DNA of 42,675 nucleotides from SIAJ01 sp036266155 (GCA_036266155.1 DATANR010000032.1:1-42675), one strand, 5' to 3'; counted from the stretch's first letter, positions 1-9,125 are shown. A program made the numbers and translations. Notes: generated by a model not told the origin, from the letters alone.

Positions 1-646
1 GTTTGCTTGAATCGCCGCCCAGGCCCGCGGTCGTGTTGTCCTTGGTCAGCTTCTGTTCGTCGTGGATTTTGATTCCGTTATGGAGGACGGAGATTCGACC
101 TGGTTCGGTCTTTTTTCCGTCAACAAAGGCGGGAGCGTGAAACTCGATGTCGTAGCTTTGCCAAACGGTCGGGGCCTTGCACGCGTTGACGAGTGGCTTG
201 GCGATGCCGTAAATGCCACCGCAGTCGTTGTCTTTGCTGTCGAGGCCGTAGCTATCGAGAACCTGGACTTCGTAGCGGCCCTGGACGTAGACGCCGCTGT
301 TGCCACGGCCCTGACCCGTGGCCGTCGGCATGTAGGGCACGCGGAACTCGACGTGCAATTTGAACGAGTCAAAGGTCTCTTTGGTAATGATGTCGCCGCC
401 GCCCACTTGCAGGGCGCCGCCGTCCACAAGCTTCGCGGTTGCCGACTTCTTTGGATCGTTGCGGCTGACCCAGTTGTCGAGGCTCTTGCCGTCGAACAGC
501 ACGATCGCTCCCTTTGGCGGCGGTGTACTCTTCACGTCCTCCTTGTCTTCGGGCTTCAACAACTTCAATTCGCTGATGTCGCCGTATTGAGCGAGCGCTG
601 GGGCGGCGGCGAATACGATCGCCAAGAGAGAGAGGGGCAAACGCAT
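1..646 (-). CDS. Secreted DUF1080 (3-keto-disaccharide hydrolase-like) protein, C-terminus cut by window edge
   Basis: This reading frame runs off the left edge of the window. It begins with a clear signal peptide (MRLPLSLLAIVFAAAPALA, cleavage after ALA before Q). After a short linker comes GAIVLFDGKSLDNW, the typical opening of a DUF1080 concanavalin-like domain. Family-like segments follow: FKLHVEFRVPY, NSGVYVQGRYEVQVLDSYG and CGGIYG. The ATG at 646 was chosen because GAGG lies six bases upstream; an in-frame ATG at 658 would add four residues. DUF1080 proteins are abundant exported proteins in planctomycetes, and some members act on 3-keto-sugars. The substrate here cannot be read from the sequence, and the hydrolase role is inferred from the family. 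Confidence 0.88.
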   Translation of the reverse strand, partial: MRLPLSLLAIVFAAAPALAQYGDISELKLLKPEDKEDVKSTPPPKGAIVLFDGKSLDNWVSRNDPKKSATAKLVDGGALQVGGGDIITKETFDSFKLHVEFRVPYMPTATGQGRGNSGVYVQGRYEVQVLDSYGLDSKDNDCGGIYGIAKPLVNACKAPTVWQSYDIEFHAPAFVDGKKTEPGRISVLHNGIKIHDEQKLTKDNTTAGLGGDSSK

Positions 647-757
647 CGAAGGCCTCATGGTGAGAGTAGCAGCGGCGGTGGCGTGCAACGGACGCGACCG
701 CATTGGGGAGGGTAGCTTAGCGGATGCAGCCGTGATTTGTACAATGCGGAGAGCATG

Positions 758-1741
758 ATGCCACCCATTACCTTCGTCACGTGCGTCGAATCAGGACCGT
801 TGGAAACGCAGGTCCTTCGCATGGTGGAGAGCCTGCGAGCGTTCGGCGGCGCCTACGCGGATTGCCCCGTCTGGGCCGTCAAGCCTCGGTTCGGCCCGCC
901 CCTCAGCAAGCGGACACGCGCGCAATTCGATCGGCTCGGCATCGAGTTCCATCGCACGCAGCGCAACGATCCGCACGACTGGTATGCGTACATCAACAAG
1001 ACGCGTGCCCTGATGCTCGCGGAAGATCAGGCGCGAACCGAATTCATCGGCTGGCTTGACGCCGATCTTTTGTTTACCGGTGAGCCGAGTTTGCTCGTAC
1101 CGGGCCCGGCGGAAGACCTGACCGCCTGCTCTTCCGACAACGCCGGCGGTACGACTGGTCCCGATGATCCGTGCAATGCATTCTGGATTGAAGCTTGCAA
1201 ATCCGTCGGCCTGGACCTCGAACAGCTTCCGTGGGTGACAACGGAGCGCGAAGGTCACCGCATCCGTTTGTACTGGAACAGCGGCGTGTTCGTGTTCAGG
1301 CGCGGCACCGGGCTCGCGGCGCAACACGACGAATGCACGCGGCGGCTTCTGGATGTGAAACTCGGATCAGCCGTTACCGGGGTATTCTTCACCGAACAGT
1401 TTGGGCTGGCACTCGCGGCGGCCCGGCTTCACCTACGCTATCGTCAATTGCCGCACAGTCACAATTACGAGATGGGCAGTGCGATTCACGCGGAGTGGTA
1501 TCGCGAAGAACGCCTCCGGGCGGCGCGGATCGTGCACCATCACGATTGCTTCTGGCCGTCGTTTTGGCCAACCTTTATCTCGTGCCTGCGCGCCACGCAT
1601 CCGGATGTCGCGGAATGGTTGGAGCCGAAAGGTCCGTCGCGGAATGCCGCGCCCTTCGCGTATCGGGCCATGACAAAATACCTGCGCAAGAAGCGGGCCA
1701 AGTTGGAGGAACAGTTCAAGGCTGGATGCCGATTCGTATGA
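758..1741 (+). CDS. Glycosyltransferase-like protein (nucleotide-diphospho-sugar transferase type), unassigned family
   Basis: A 327-residue protein with no signal peptide or membrane segment. The N-terminus (ITFVTCVESGPLETQVLRMVESLRAFGG) resembles the Rossmann-like start of GT-A enzymes. FIGWLDADLLF around residue 100 supplies a DxD-like motif that could bind metal and nucleotide sugar. The end is basic and aromatic (KYLRKKRAKLEEQF). The start is uncertain: ATG 758 has GGAG six bases upstream, ATG 755 is one codon earlier, and TTG 737 gives a 334-residue version. It ends 10 bases before cinA on the same strand, so the two are probably cotranscribed. Transferase function is an inference from fold-like motifs; acceptor and donor are unknown. 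Confidence 0.8.
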   Translation: MPPITFVTCVESGPLETQVLRMVESLRAFGGAYADCPVWAVKPRFGPPLSKRTRAQFDRLGIEFHRTQRNDPHDWYAYINKTRALMLAEDQARTEFIGWLDADLLFTGEPSLLVPGPAEDLTACSSDNAGGTTGPDDPCNAFWIEACKSVGLDLEQLPWVTTEREGHRIRLYWNSGVFVFRRGTGLAAQHDECTRRLLDVKLGSAVTGVFFTEQFGLALAAARLHLRYRQLPHSHNYEMGSAIHAEWYREERLRAARIVHHHDCFWPSFWPTFISCLRATHPDVAEWLEPKGPSRNAAPFAYRAMTKYLRKKRAKLEEQFKAGCRFV

Positions 1742-1751
1742 GGCGTCCCGA

Positions 1752-3005
1752 ATGAAGGCCGAGATCATTTCTATTGGCAGCGAGCTGACCAGCGGGCAGA
1801 ACCTGGATACTAATTCGCAATGGCTCAGTCGCCGGCTTGCGGCGGCAGGGATTCCGGTCGCGTTTCACACAACAGTTGCTGATGACTTGCGCGACAACCT
1901 GGCAGTCGTGCGCACGGCCTGCGATCGAGCGGACCTTGTTCTGATCACGGGTGGACTCGGTCCGACGCAGGATGACCTGACGCGCGAGGTGCTCGCGACG
2001 GCTGCGAACGTCGAACTTGTCGAAGACGCGGCATCGCTCGAACAAATCAAGGACATGTTCACTCGGCGAGGCCGTGTGATGCCCGAGCGCAACCGAGTGC
2101 AGGCGCTGTTTCCCCGGGGCGCGGAACCGCTTCGCAACGAATGCGGCACCGCACCCGGCGTTTGGATGTCAATCGGTCGGGCGCATGTTGCGGCCATGCC
2201 CGGCGTCCCGTCGGAAATGTACGTCATGTTCGACAAGCAAGTATTGCCGCGCCTGGCAACGCGCGGCCTCGGTGGCGGCGTCTTTATTCAGCGCAAGATC
2301 AACACGTTTGGTTGGGGCGAGTCAGCGGTCGAAGAGAAATTGCTCGATCTCACCCGGCGCGGACATGTGCCCGAGGTCGGCATCACCGTCAGTGACGCCG
2401 TGATTTCGCTCCGCATTCTCGCGCGAGCGAACACGCTGAGCGCGGCCCAGGAACAGATCGATCCCGTCGAACAGATAATTCGCGAACGACTTGGGAATCT
2501 CGTCTTCGGCGTCGAGGACGAAGAGCTTCAGGATGTCGTGTTGCGTTCGCTTGCCGAAAAACGCATGACGATCGCAACCGCGGAGAGCGTCACGTCCGGA
2601 CTGGTGGCCAACCGCATTGCTCAGGTGCCCGGCGCCAGCAATTGGCTCCTCGGTGGTATTGTGGCGTACACGAACGAAGTCAAATCAGCACAACTTGGCG
2701 TTCCGGCTGATTTGATCGAGAGGCACACAGCCGTCAGCGCGGAGGTCGCCCGAGCGATGGCGGTCGGCGTTTGCGAGCGCTTTGGTGCGGACCTCGGTCT
2801 CGCGACCACCGGATACGCAGGGCCGGCCGGCGGCGATGGCACACCGGTGGGAACCGTCTTTACGGCACTTGCGCATACGGGCGGAACTGAAGTTGCCAAA
2901 TTCAGTTGGATCGGAACGCGGCTGGAGATCCAAAGCCGGACTGCCAAGCTGGCGCTAAACCTGGCCCGATTGTTCCTGCTGAAGCAATCGGAGCACACGG
3001 AATAA
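1752..3005 (+). CDS. cinA: CinA-family protein (nicotinamide-nucleotide amidase / competence-damage inducible protein)
   Basis: At 417 residues it has the full two-domain CinA length. The N-terminal molybdopterin-binding-like domain starts MKAEIISIGSELTSGQ and carries GGLGPTQDDLTRE, the signature of the ADP-ribose pyrophosphatase (COG1058) half. The C-terminal amidase half holds TAESVTSG (serine nucleophile), AYTNEVKSAQLGV (Tyr and Lys of the active site) and TTGYAGPAGGDGTPVGTV. The usual AESCTGG is AESVTSG here, so the serine is kept but the flanking Cys and one Gly are changed. Known members recycle pyridine nucleotides by deamidating nicotinamide mononucleotide. It lies directly after the glycosyltransferase-like gene and meets deoC tail to tail with a two-base gap. 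Confidence 0.95.
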   Translation: MKAEIISIGSELTSGQNLDTNSQWLSRRLAAAGIPVAFHTTVADDLRDNLAVVRTACDRADLVLITGGLGPTQDDLTREVLATAANVELVEDAASLEQIKDMFTRRGRVMPERNRVQALFPRGAEPLRNECGTAPGVWMSIGRAHVAAMPGVPSEMYVMFDKQVLPRLATRGLGGGVFIQRKINTFGWGESAVEEKLLDLTRRGHVPEVGITVSDAVISLRILARANTLSAAQEQIDPVEQIIRERLGNLVFGVEDEELQDVVLRSLAEKRMTIATAESVTSGLVANRIAQVPGASNWLLGGIVAYTNEVKSAQLGVPADLIERHTAVSAEVARAMAVGVCERFGADLGLATTGYAGPAGGDGTPVGTVFTALAHTGGTEVAKFSWIGTRLEIQSRTAKLALNLARLFLLKQSEHTE

Positions 3006-3007
3006 GC

Positions 3008-3697
3008 TCACGCAGAGCCGAGTCGTTGCCGGCATTCGTCCAGAATCGCCTTCGTCGCGGTGGCGCCAATTCGTGTCACTCCAAGGGCGCGGACGGCGAG
3101 CACCTGATCGAAGGTTCGGACGCCCCCGGCAGCCTTGACCTGCACGCTCGGCGGAGAATGGGCACGCATCAGCTTCAAGTCATGGTCGGTCGCCCCGCTG
3201 TCGCCGTAGCCCGTCGATGTCTTCACCCAGTCGGCGGCAAGGTCACCGCAGATCCGACAAAGCTCAATCTTGTGCGCGTCTTGAAGGAAACAGTTCTCGA
3301 AGATCACTTTCACTTTCGCACCGCGACGGTGGGCCGGCTCGACGACGGCCGCGATGTCGTCACGGACGTACTTCCAGTCGCCGCTCAAAACCTTGCCAAC
3401 GTTCACAACCATGTCAAGTTCGACGGCCCCATCCGCCATGGCGAGTTCGGCCTCGGCGGTCTTGATTGATGACCGATGAGCGCCGTGCGGGAATCCAATG
3501 ACGGTTCCCACCTTGACGCCCGATCCTTGTAGCGCCGCCGCGGCACGTGCGACGGCATAGGGCTTCACGCAGACGGAGGCAACCGCGTACTCGTGCGCGA
3601 CTGCAAAGCCATTGTCGAGGTCCGCGTCGGTCAGCGTTGGCTGCAGCAACGAGTGATCGAACATTTTGGCGAGATCAGCCAACTTGAAATCAGACAT
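3008..3697 (-). CDS. deoC: Deoxyribose-phosphate aldolase
   Basis: A 229-residue class I aldolase that splits 2-deoxyribose 5-phosphate into glyceraldehyde 3-phosphate and acetaldehyde in deoxynucleoside catabolism. The Schiff-base lysine lies in DWVKTSTGYG. The second lysine is in VQVKAAGGVRTF and the acidic partner is in ELDMVVNVGKV. KVKVIFENCFL is also family-typical. The length is normal for bacterial DeoC. The start ATG at 3697 is supported by AGGAGG six bases upstream. No other deo genes are nearby, so it is not in a classical deo operon. It is transcribed toward cinA. Confidence 0.97.
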   Translation of the reverse strand: MSDFKLADLAKMFDHSLLQPTLTDADLDNGFAVAHEYAVASVCVKPYAVARAAAALQGSGVKVGTVIGFPHGAHRSSIKTAEAELAMADGAVELDMVVNVGKVLSGDWKYVRDDIAAVVEPAHRRGAKVKVIFENCFLQDAHKIELCRICGDLAADWVKTSTGYGDSGATDHDLKLMRAHSPPSVQVKAAGGVRTFDQVLAVRALGVTRIGATATKAILDECRQRLGSA

Positions 3698-3905
3698 CCG
3701 AAGCCTCCTGGGCGACTCACAAAATTGCGCACTTGGATGAGTCTGGGAACTCGCTCGGGACTCCTGCCGCAGAAGGAATTTCTACAAGGACCCGAATGCC
3801 AGACGGTCATTTTTGACGGCGACCGAACCGTGGCCTATTGTTCGGTACGTTCCGCACAAACAGCATAATCCGCCCAACGCGACCCGCGCCCGGCGACAAG
3901 CCCTG

Positions 3906-5345
3906 ATGTCTTGGCCCTCCCACAAAACGGTTGCTGCCCACCAATCGCGGGGGGCCTCAGTGCTGGCGGCAGTACTCCTGCTCGGCCCGGCCCTGCTATT
4001 GTGTGGGGCGGCAGTTCGCGTCGATGGTTTGCCACGATCGATCGCCGCGGGAATCGGCGTAACTCTTGGTCTGGAATCGATCTTTCTGCTGATCCGATTC
4101 GGCTCTCAGCGGGCAGCGGCAAGCTTTTTCCTCCTCGTGTTCTACGGCATTGCTGCCGCGGTTTTGCTGTTAAACTCACCCGATCTTGCATCTCCCCTGA
4201 CGCATTTGTATCTGAGCGCATCGCTGCTGCTACCCGTTGGCCTATTTGTCCGACGAGAACTCGCAACCACTGGCGGAAACGCACGCCGATTGAAATTCTT
4301 GATTCGTCAGCTGTTGACTCGGAAAGAATGGCCGTCACGTTACGAAGACTTCCGAAACTGTCCCCGAATTCAGGCTCTGCGCGAAGGGTTGCAAGACAAT
4401 GCTGCACCGGCGTTAGCCTTGCTGGCACACGATGACGTCAACATTCAAATCGCTGTGCTCACGGCGCTCGAGTTTCACCCCTCGTGGCGCCATGGCCAGG
4501 TCGAGGCCGTTTTGCAACGTGCAACGTACACGGAGGTGCCAGCCGTTCGGTCCGCCGCAGTGCTTGCGCTCGCCAATGTTGTGAAGCCGCGCCATGTGCA
4601 GAGCTTGCTCGCCTTCATGCGCGATCCTAACGCAGAGGTCCGTCGCGCGGCCGGCATGGCGGTCCTTTGGGACTCGCCACGGCGCTGGACGGAGATTCGC
4701 TCGCAGATTCGCCAGGTGCTCGCGGCGCCCCATGCCATCAAAGACGGCGCCTTGCCATGTAGCAGCGCCTTGTCGCCGGCGGCAATTGCGGACTTGATTA
4801 CGTGGTCCATTGAATCCGGCGCCATTGGCCGCCGGTCGACGCAGACGATCGTCCGCCATTGTCAGAAGGCGATTCAAGAGGACGGGTCCGCTGAAGCGAT
4901 TACCCGAGTCGCGAACATGGTGGCCGACAGCAAGGTGCCCGCGGCACTCCGCGTCGAAATGGCGCACCGCCTGCGTCAAGCCGACGCCTTCCCCCATGAA
5001 ATTGCCTACCGGTTACTTGGGAATTCTCATCCCACCATGTTGCGTGTCGTGGCGGCGGGCGCTGTCCTGAGTCGCAACCCGGACCCCCGCGCCATTGAAG
5101 TCTTGCGCGAGGCTGCCCAACAGCCGAATCGGGAGATCGCTCTGGCCGCGGCGGCGATTGTGCAGAAGTACCTGAGCGTCGACATGGGCCTGACTGTGGG
5201 TGGCGATTTACCAGCAGTCAATTCGCGCGAGGCCGCCGACGTCACGCGACGTGCCCGTCGCTGGTCGAGCAATCCCGGCTCGCAGTCCGGTGTGGAAACT
5301 CCCGCAGAGGCCGCCGTGCCTGCTGCTGATCCCGCTTTTTTCTAG
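3906..5345 (+). CDS. Membrane-anchored HEAT-repeat protein
   Basis: I chose ATG 3906 (MSWPSHKTVAAHQ), giving 479 residues; an upstream in-frame ATG at 3813 would add 31 polar residues with no signal. Four hydrophobic segments occupy about residues 17-37, 45-63, 70-89 and 98-115. The rest is a long soluble alpha-helical array. Repeated segments such as EVPAVRSAAVLALANVV, PNAEVRRAAGMAVLW and REIALAAAAIVQKYL are HEAT/PBS-lyase-type repeats used for protein contacts. The tail is Pro/Ala-rich. It is followed 52 bases later by a GNAT gene on the same strand. No enzymatic motif is visible; a scaffold role at the cytoplasmic membrane is inferred. Confidence 0.85.
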   Translation: MSWPSHKTVAAHQSRGASVLAAVLLLGPALLLCGAAVRVDGLPRSIAAGIGVTLGLESIFLLIRFGSQRAAASFFLLVFYGIAAAVLLLNSPDLASPLTHLYLSASLLLPVGLFVRRELATTGGNARRLKFLIRQLLTRKEWPSRYEDFRNCPRIQALREGLQDNAAPALALLAHDDVNIQIAVLTALEFHPSWRHGQVEAVLQRATYTEVPAVRSAAVLALANVVKPRHVQSLLAFMRDPNAEVRRAAGMAVLWDSPRRWTEIRSQIRQVLAAPHAIKDGALPCSSALSPAAIADLITWSIESGAIGRRSTQTIVRHCQKAIQEDGSAEAITRVANMVADSKVPAALRVEMAHRLRQADAFPHEIAYRLLGNSHPTMLRVVAAGAVLSRNPDPRAIEVLREAAQQPNREIALAAAAIVQKYLSVDMGLTVGGDLPAVNSREAADVTRRARRWSSNPGSQSGVETPAEAAVPAADPAFF

Positions 5346-5397
5346 GGCGGGGTCGTACAGTGACGGGACCGGTCGCCCGTGCATTGATCTCCATTCC

Positions 5398-5955
5398 ATG
5401 CTCATCTCTGTCACGGTCACGCACCTGGAAATGCGCTCGCCTGCGGACTTGCGCGCCAAAGCGTGTCCACGCCCCGACACAGTCATGGCTCGCGTGCCTG
5501 TGCCAATGCCGGAACTGAATCGCTTCTTTTACTCAGCCGTCGGCGGCGATTGGTACTGGATTGACCGTCTCAAGTGGACGTATGGCGATTGGCTGAAGTA
5601 TCTCGATCGACCCGAATTGGAAACGTGGATCATCAACGTCGCGGGCGTGCCGGCCGGTTATTTTGAATTGGAGCGTCAGCCGGGTGAGAACGTGGAGATT
5701 GTCTATTTCGGTCTGTTGCCTGCCTACACGGGAAATGGTCTCGGCGGCTGGGCGCTGAGCGAGGCAACAAAACGTGGATGGGCGATGGGCGCGAAGCGGG
5801 TCTGGGTTCACACCTGCGATCTCGACCACCCGGGCGCACTTGCCAACTACATCGCCCGTGGGTTCCGGACCTTCAAAGTCGAAATGAACGAAGAGGAATT
5901 GCCGGCCCAATCAATCGGCCCGTGGCCGAACGCGAACAAGCCCCGATCGGGGTGA
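5398..5955 (+). CDS. GNAT-family N-acetyltransferase
   Basis: A 185-residue protein starting MLISVTVTHLEM. The GNAT core is visible: AGYFELERQPGENVEIVYFGLLPAYTGNGLGGWALSEAT contains the beta4 strand and the acetyl-CoA pyrophosphate loop (Q/R-x-x-G-x-G/A replaced by YTGNGLGG). VWVHTCDLDHPGALANYIARGFRTFK is the typical C-terminal half, with Asn-Tyr-x-x-x-G-F. The longer frame beginning at 5200 overlaps the HEAT gene and is not credible. The acetyl acceptor is unknown; similar proteins are often annotated as small-molecule or protein N-acetyltransferases. The gene ends in a perfect 12-base palindrome (5941-5952), just ahead of a repeat-derived hairpin. Confidence 0.9.
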   Translation: MLISVTVTHLEMRSPADLRAKACPRPDTVMARVPVPMPELNRFFYSAVGGDWYWIDRLKWTYGDWLKYLDRPELETWIINVAGVPAGYFELERQPGENVEIVYFGLLPAYTGNGLGGWALSEATKRGWAMGAKRVWVHTCDLDHPGALANYIARGFRTFKVEMNEEELPAQSIGPWPNANKPRSG

Positions 5956-5969
5956 TTCAACGATTCATT

Positions 5970-6023
5970 TCAAAGAGCGCCAATCAAAGAGCGCCAGGGG
6001 TGTATGAGGTTGGCGCTCTTTGA
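5970..6023. terminator. Hairpin with a duplicated left arm (possible two-way terminator)
   Basis: The 14-base word TCAAAGAGCGCCAA at 5970-5983 is repeated at 5984-5997 with only the last base changed. One copy of the complement, TTGGCGCTCTTTGA, lies at 6010-6023. The right arm can pair perfectly with the first copy (14 bp) or with the second (13 bp), so two mutually exclusive stems are possible. It sits 14 bases after the GNAT stop codon and also lies downstream of the minus-strand PVC gene. There is no long T run, so intrinsic termination is an inference. Confidence 0.6.
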
Positions 6024-6062
6024 CCGGCTCGCTTGGCATAAATCTCAATGAATAAATAGGTT

Positions 6063-6167
6063 ATGGCCAATACGCCTCACCCAAAAAGTGGCGCCGAGCA
6101 GCCTCCAAAAAGTGGTAAGATTGCAGACATTCCGTTCGTGCGATCCGACATTGACTCGTTCGAATAA
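6063..6167 (+). CDS. Possible 34-residue protein with duplicated PKSG motif
   Basis: A short open frame with ATG at 6063 and TAA at 6165-6167. The peptide has two PKSG motifs (HPKSGAEQ and PPKSGKIAD) and an acidic end (RSDIDSFE). Its stop codon touches the stop codon of the minus-strand PVC gene (6168-6170). The only ribosome-binding hint is a weak AGG seven bases upstream. I do not recognise the peptide. It could be chance; the in-frame duplication and the fit of the boundaries are the only support. Confidence 0.25.
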   Translation: MANTPHPKSGAEQPPKSGKIADIPFVRSDIDSFE

Positions 6168-9125
6168 TTATTTCGGTAATGGCACTTGCTCGCGACCGCG
6201 CAAGTAGGCGACCAGGTCGCGCACTTCGTCGTCCGTCATCTTCTCGAATATGCCGTCGGGCATCATCGAGAGCTTGGACACGGTTCGCGATTCAATGTCC
6301 GGCTTCGGCACGACGATGGTCTCATTCGAAGTCCGCACCGTAATCGACTTCTCCGTCTCGGCCTTGACGATGCCATTGATGAGCCGGCCGTTCTGAAGCT
6401 GAATGATGCTTACCTTGTAGTCGTTCGGCACCACCGCGCTCGGGTCGAGCACGTTCTCCAAGATGTAATCGAGGTTTGAGCGCTGCGCTCCCGTGAGCGC
6501 TGGCCCCACGTCGCCGCCGTCGTCGTAGAGCTTGTGGCACGACGCGCAATTCTTCACGAACATCTGCCGGCCCCTCGGCAAGTCGGCCTTCGCAAGTGCG
6601 GCATCGGTGAGCAAGCCCTTGTATTTCGTTGTCAACGTGGCGCGCTGAGCGCTGGCGGGCTGGATCTTGCCCCAGACCTTGTCGAGCCGCTCGGCGACGC
6701 GTTTGTCTTTCAGTCCCTGCATCTGCCTGGCGATGAACGCTGAAACATCGCGGCGTGGCACCGTTCCTTTTTCAATCGCATCGAGCAGTTCGAGCGCCCA
6801 TGCCGGTCGCGCCGCGAGCGTCTGCACCGCGTCTTCCTTCTCGACGTCGTTGAGCGTCGGATACGCCTTGAGGAGAAGGGCCGACGTCTCCTTGTCGTCA
6901 AATGCCGCCAGCCCGCGAATGGCCTCGGCCCGCAAAGCCTTGTCGTCGAGCAGTTGGCGAAGGATCGGCAATAGGTCCGGCTTCCCGCGGCGGAGCAAAG
7001 TGCGCAGAGCGGTCGATCGCACCTCTGCATCGGCGGTGAGATCACCGAGCGATTGCTTCATTTCGGTGATGGCTTTCTCGTCGCCAAAGGTGACCGCGAG
7101 AACCATTGCCCGCTCACGGACTCGCGGATCCCGGCTGGCCAGCAGCTCGGGACCGGCCGTCTCCCATTCGGATGGTGCCTTGACTTCGCGCGCACCTCCA
7201 AGACCGTCGATGATCCCCTGGAGCAGGTCATGGGCGACCGCCGGCCCTGACGTTCCAACCGCCTGGGCTAGCATCAGGTCGATGTACGCCAGATCGGTGG
7301 CCGTCGCTTTACGGGCGATAAACTCGCGGACTATGGGGAGCTGGGTCGCCTTCAGGAGCAGTCGGGTTGCGTCCTTGCCACGGCCAACGAATGGTTCGAT
7401 TGCGTACCACGTCATCAACGGCAAGTTCGGGTCCTGGGCATCTTCCGCCCGAATGACCTTCAGCAGTCCCAAGGCCCATTGGAATCGAGTGTCAATCGGA
7501 ATCTGCTGGACTCCGGATGCAAAAGCAAGTCGGTCCGCCAGCGTTTGACAGGTTGCCCCGACTGAGTTCGGGTTGAGATCGGGATTTGCGTTGCCAGTCG
7601 CATTCGCCATCATCAGACGAATCGCCCACGACCGGCGGGCCAAACCTGCCTCGCTGTCCGACGGGGCGAGAAGGCCGCGACTGGCCGCACGTTGATCGCC
7701 GGCCGCGTGCATCGCCCAGACGACCCGGAGTTTCGTCAGACCGTCCGCATCGTGCCAGACGGCCGACAGAGCACGCAGCACTCGATCACGCTCGCCGGCC
7801 TCCGCTCGTTCGTGCAAGAGTCGCCGGGCATGCCGGGTGAACCAGTCGTTCTTGTGCGACTGCAACCTGACTAGTTCCTCAATGCTGAGCTTCGACAAAT
7901 CCCCCGTCCACACCTTCGGCGTCCCATACACGACCTTGTGAATCCGCCCGTTCGTCAGATCGACCTTGTCGTAGTTGTGGCACTCGCCCGTGTCGCACCA
8001 GTCACTGACATAGACGCCGCCATCCGGCCCCGCGTGGACGGCGATGCCGCGGAACCAGGGGTCGTTGGCGAACAAAAAGTCCTTTGCGCGTTCGGATTTG
8101 TAGCCGGAGCCGCTGCGCTTGAGCAGGTCGCGGTTCAGCCGGTTGCCATGGATGTTGCAGGTGAACAGCGTGTTGCGGTATTCATCGGGAAAATTATCGC
8201 CCTGATAGATCATCGCACCAGAGTGGGCATGGCCGCCGCCGGCGTCTGAATGTTCGGGCTTGTTGCCGCGCGAGGTTGTCCAGTCGCCGCCGGCCCAGTG
8301 GATGTAGTCGGCGATGCTGTGCATGAGCTGGTACGAGTACTTGTTGATGTCCTCGCCATACATGCGGTCGTAGTGGCCGCCGGGCACTACGTGGAAGAGA
8401 TGCTTAATGACGCAGTTCGTGATGAACATCTCGCCGTATTCGTCGTAGTCGAGACCGAACGGATTGGTCGTGCCGTGGGCAAAGGCTTCAAAGACCTTGC
8501 GCGTCGGATGATAGCGCCAGACGCCGCAGTTCATCTCGACTCGGTCCTTGTTCGGCGCGCCCGGCTTGCCGACGTTGGCCTTCGCCTGGATGCCGTTGCA
8601 GCCATAGAGCCAGCCGTCCGGTCCCCAGATCAGGCTGTTGAAGATGTTGTGCTTGGTGTCCTTGACGTTCCAGCCGTCGAGGGCGATCTCCGGCTTGCCG
8701 AGCACCGGCTTGTCCGCGTTGAAGTCACACGGGATGAAGACGAGGTTCGGCGACGAGCAGAGCCAGATGCCGCCGTGGCCCAGCTCGATGCCGCTGAGGT
8801 TGGCGCCCTGATCGAAGATGACGGTGCGTTTGTCGTGTTTGCCGTCGCCGTCGGTGTCCTCGAACATCACGACGCGATCGTGCCCGGTGCCGTCGAGCGA
8901 CCATTTCGGATAGGAAAGGCATTCGACGACCCACATGCGGCCGCGGTCGTCAAACGCGAACGCGATCGGCTGCACGACATCGGGCTCGCCGGCGAAGAGC
9001 GTCGCCTTGAAGCCCAGCGGTAGGGTCATCTTGCCGGGAGCCTCGGCCGGCGGAACAGGCTTGTCCTGGCCGAGGGTAACGTGACAGACAATCAATGCAG
9101 AGAACAAAGCAAGCTGGCGCTTCAT
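6168..9125 (-). CDS. PVC-type cytochrome c / membrane-bound dehydrogenase domain protein with HEAT repeats
   Basis: A 985-residue exported protein with signal peptide MKRQLALFSALIVCHVTLG. Residues about 25-400 form the PVC-type membrane-bound dehydrogenase beta-propeller (family-like segments RMWVVECLSYP, GIWLCSSPNLVFIP and WGPDGWLYGCNG). A HEAT-like region of about 400 residues follows. A haem-binding domain near residue 860 carries CASCH, with a likely axial Met in LSMMPDG close to the end. This architecture (TIGR02603 haem-binding domain) is typical of planctomycete periplasmic redox proteins thought to act on sugars; the substrate is unknown. ATG 9125 is preferred to an in-frame TTG at 9131. 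It follows the glycosyltransferase gene on the same strand after a 61-base gap that holds part of a repeat. Confidence 0.95.
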   Translation of the reverse strand: MKRQLALFSALIVCHVTLGQDKPVPPAEAPGKMTLPLGFKATLFAGEPDVVQPIAFAFDDRGRMWVVECLSYPKWSLDGTGHDRVVMFEDTDGDGKHDKRTVIFDQGANLSGIELGHGGIWLCSSPNLVFIPCDFNADKPVLGKPEIALDGWNVKDTKHNIFNSLIWGPDGWLYGCNGIQAKANVGKPGAPNKDRVEMNCGVWRYHPTRKVFEAFAHGTTNPFGLDYDEYGEMFITNCVIKHLFHVVPGGHYDRMYGEDINKYSYQLMHSIADYIHWAGGDWTTSRGNKPEHSDAGGGHAHSGAMIYQGDNFPDEYRNTLFTCNIHGNRLNRDLLKRSGSGYKSERAKDFLFANDPWFRGIAVHAGPDGGVYVSDWCDTGECHNYDKVDLTNGRIHKVVYGTPKVWTGDLSKLSIEELVRLQSHKNDWFTRHARRLLHERAEAGERDRVLRALSAVWHDADGLTKLRVVWAMHAAGDQRAASRGLLAPSDSEAGLARRSWAIRLMMANATGNANPDLNPNSVGATCQTLADRLAFASGVQQIPIDTRFQWALGLLKVIRAEDAQDPNLPLMTWYAIEPFVGRGKDATRLLLKATQLPIVREFIARKATATDLAYIDLMLAQAVGTSGPAVAHDLLQGIIDGLGGAREVKAPSEWETAGPELLASRDPRVRERAMVLAVTFGDEKAITEMKQSLGDLTADAEVRSTALRTLLRRGKPDLLPILRQLLDDKALRAEAIRGLAAFDDKETSALLLKAYPTLNDVEKEDAVQTLAARPAWALELLDAIEKGTVPRRDVSAFIARQMQGLKDKRVAERLDKVWGKIQPASAQRATLTTKYKGLLTDAALAKADLPRGRQMFVKNCASCHKLYDDGGDVGPALTGAQRSNLDYILENVLDPSAVVPNDYKVSIIQLQNGRLINGIVKAETEKSITVRTSNETIVVPKPDIESRTVSKLSMMPDGIFEKMTDDEVRDLVAYLRGREQVPLPK

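Noticed and set aside
5941..5952. Palindrome CCCCGATCGGGG as an operator
   Set aside because: It is inside the last codons of the GNAT gene and a 12-base GC palindrome is expected by chance in such sequence.
8250..9023. 257-residue plus-strand open frame
   Set aside because: Antisense to the dehydrogenase domain of the PVC protein; no start signal or family.
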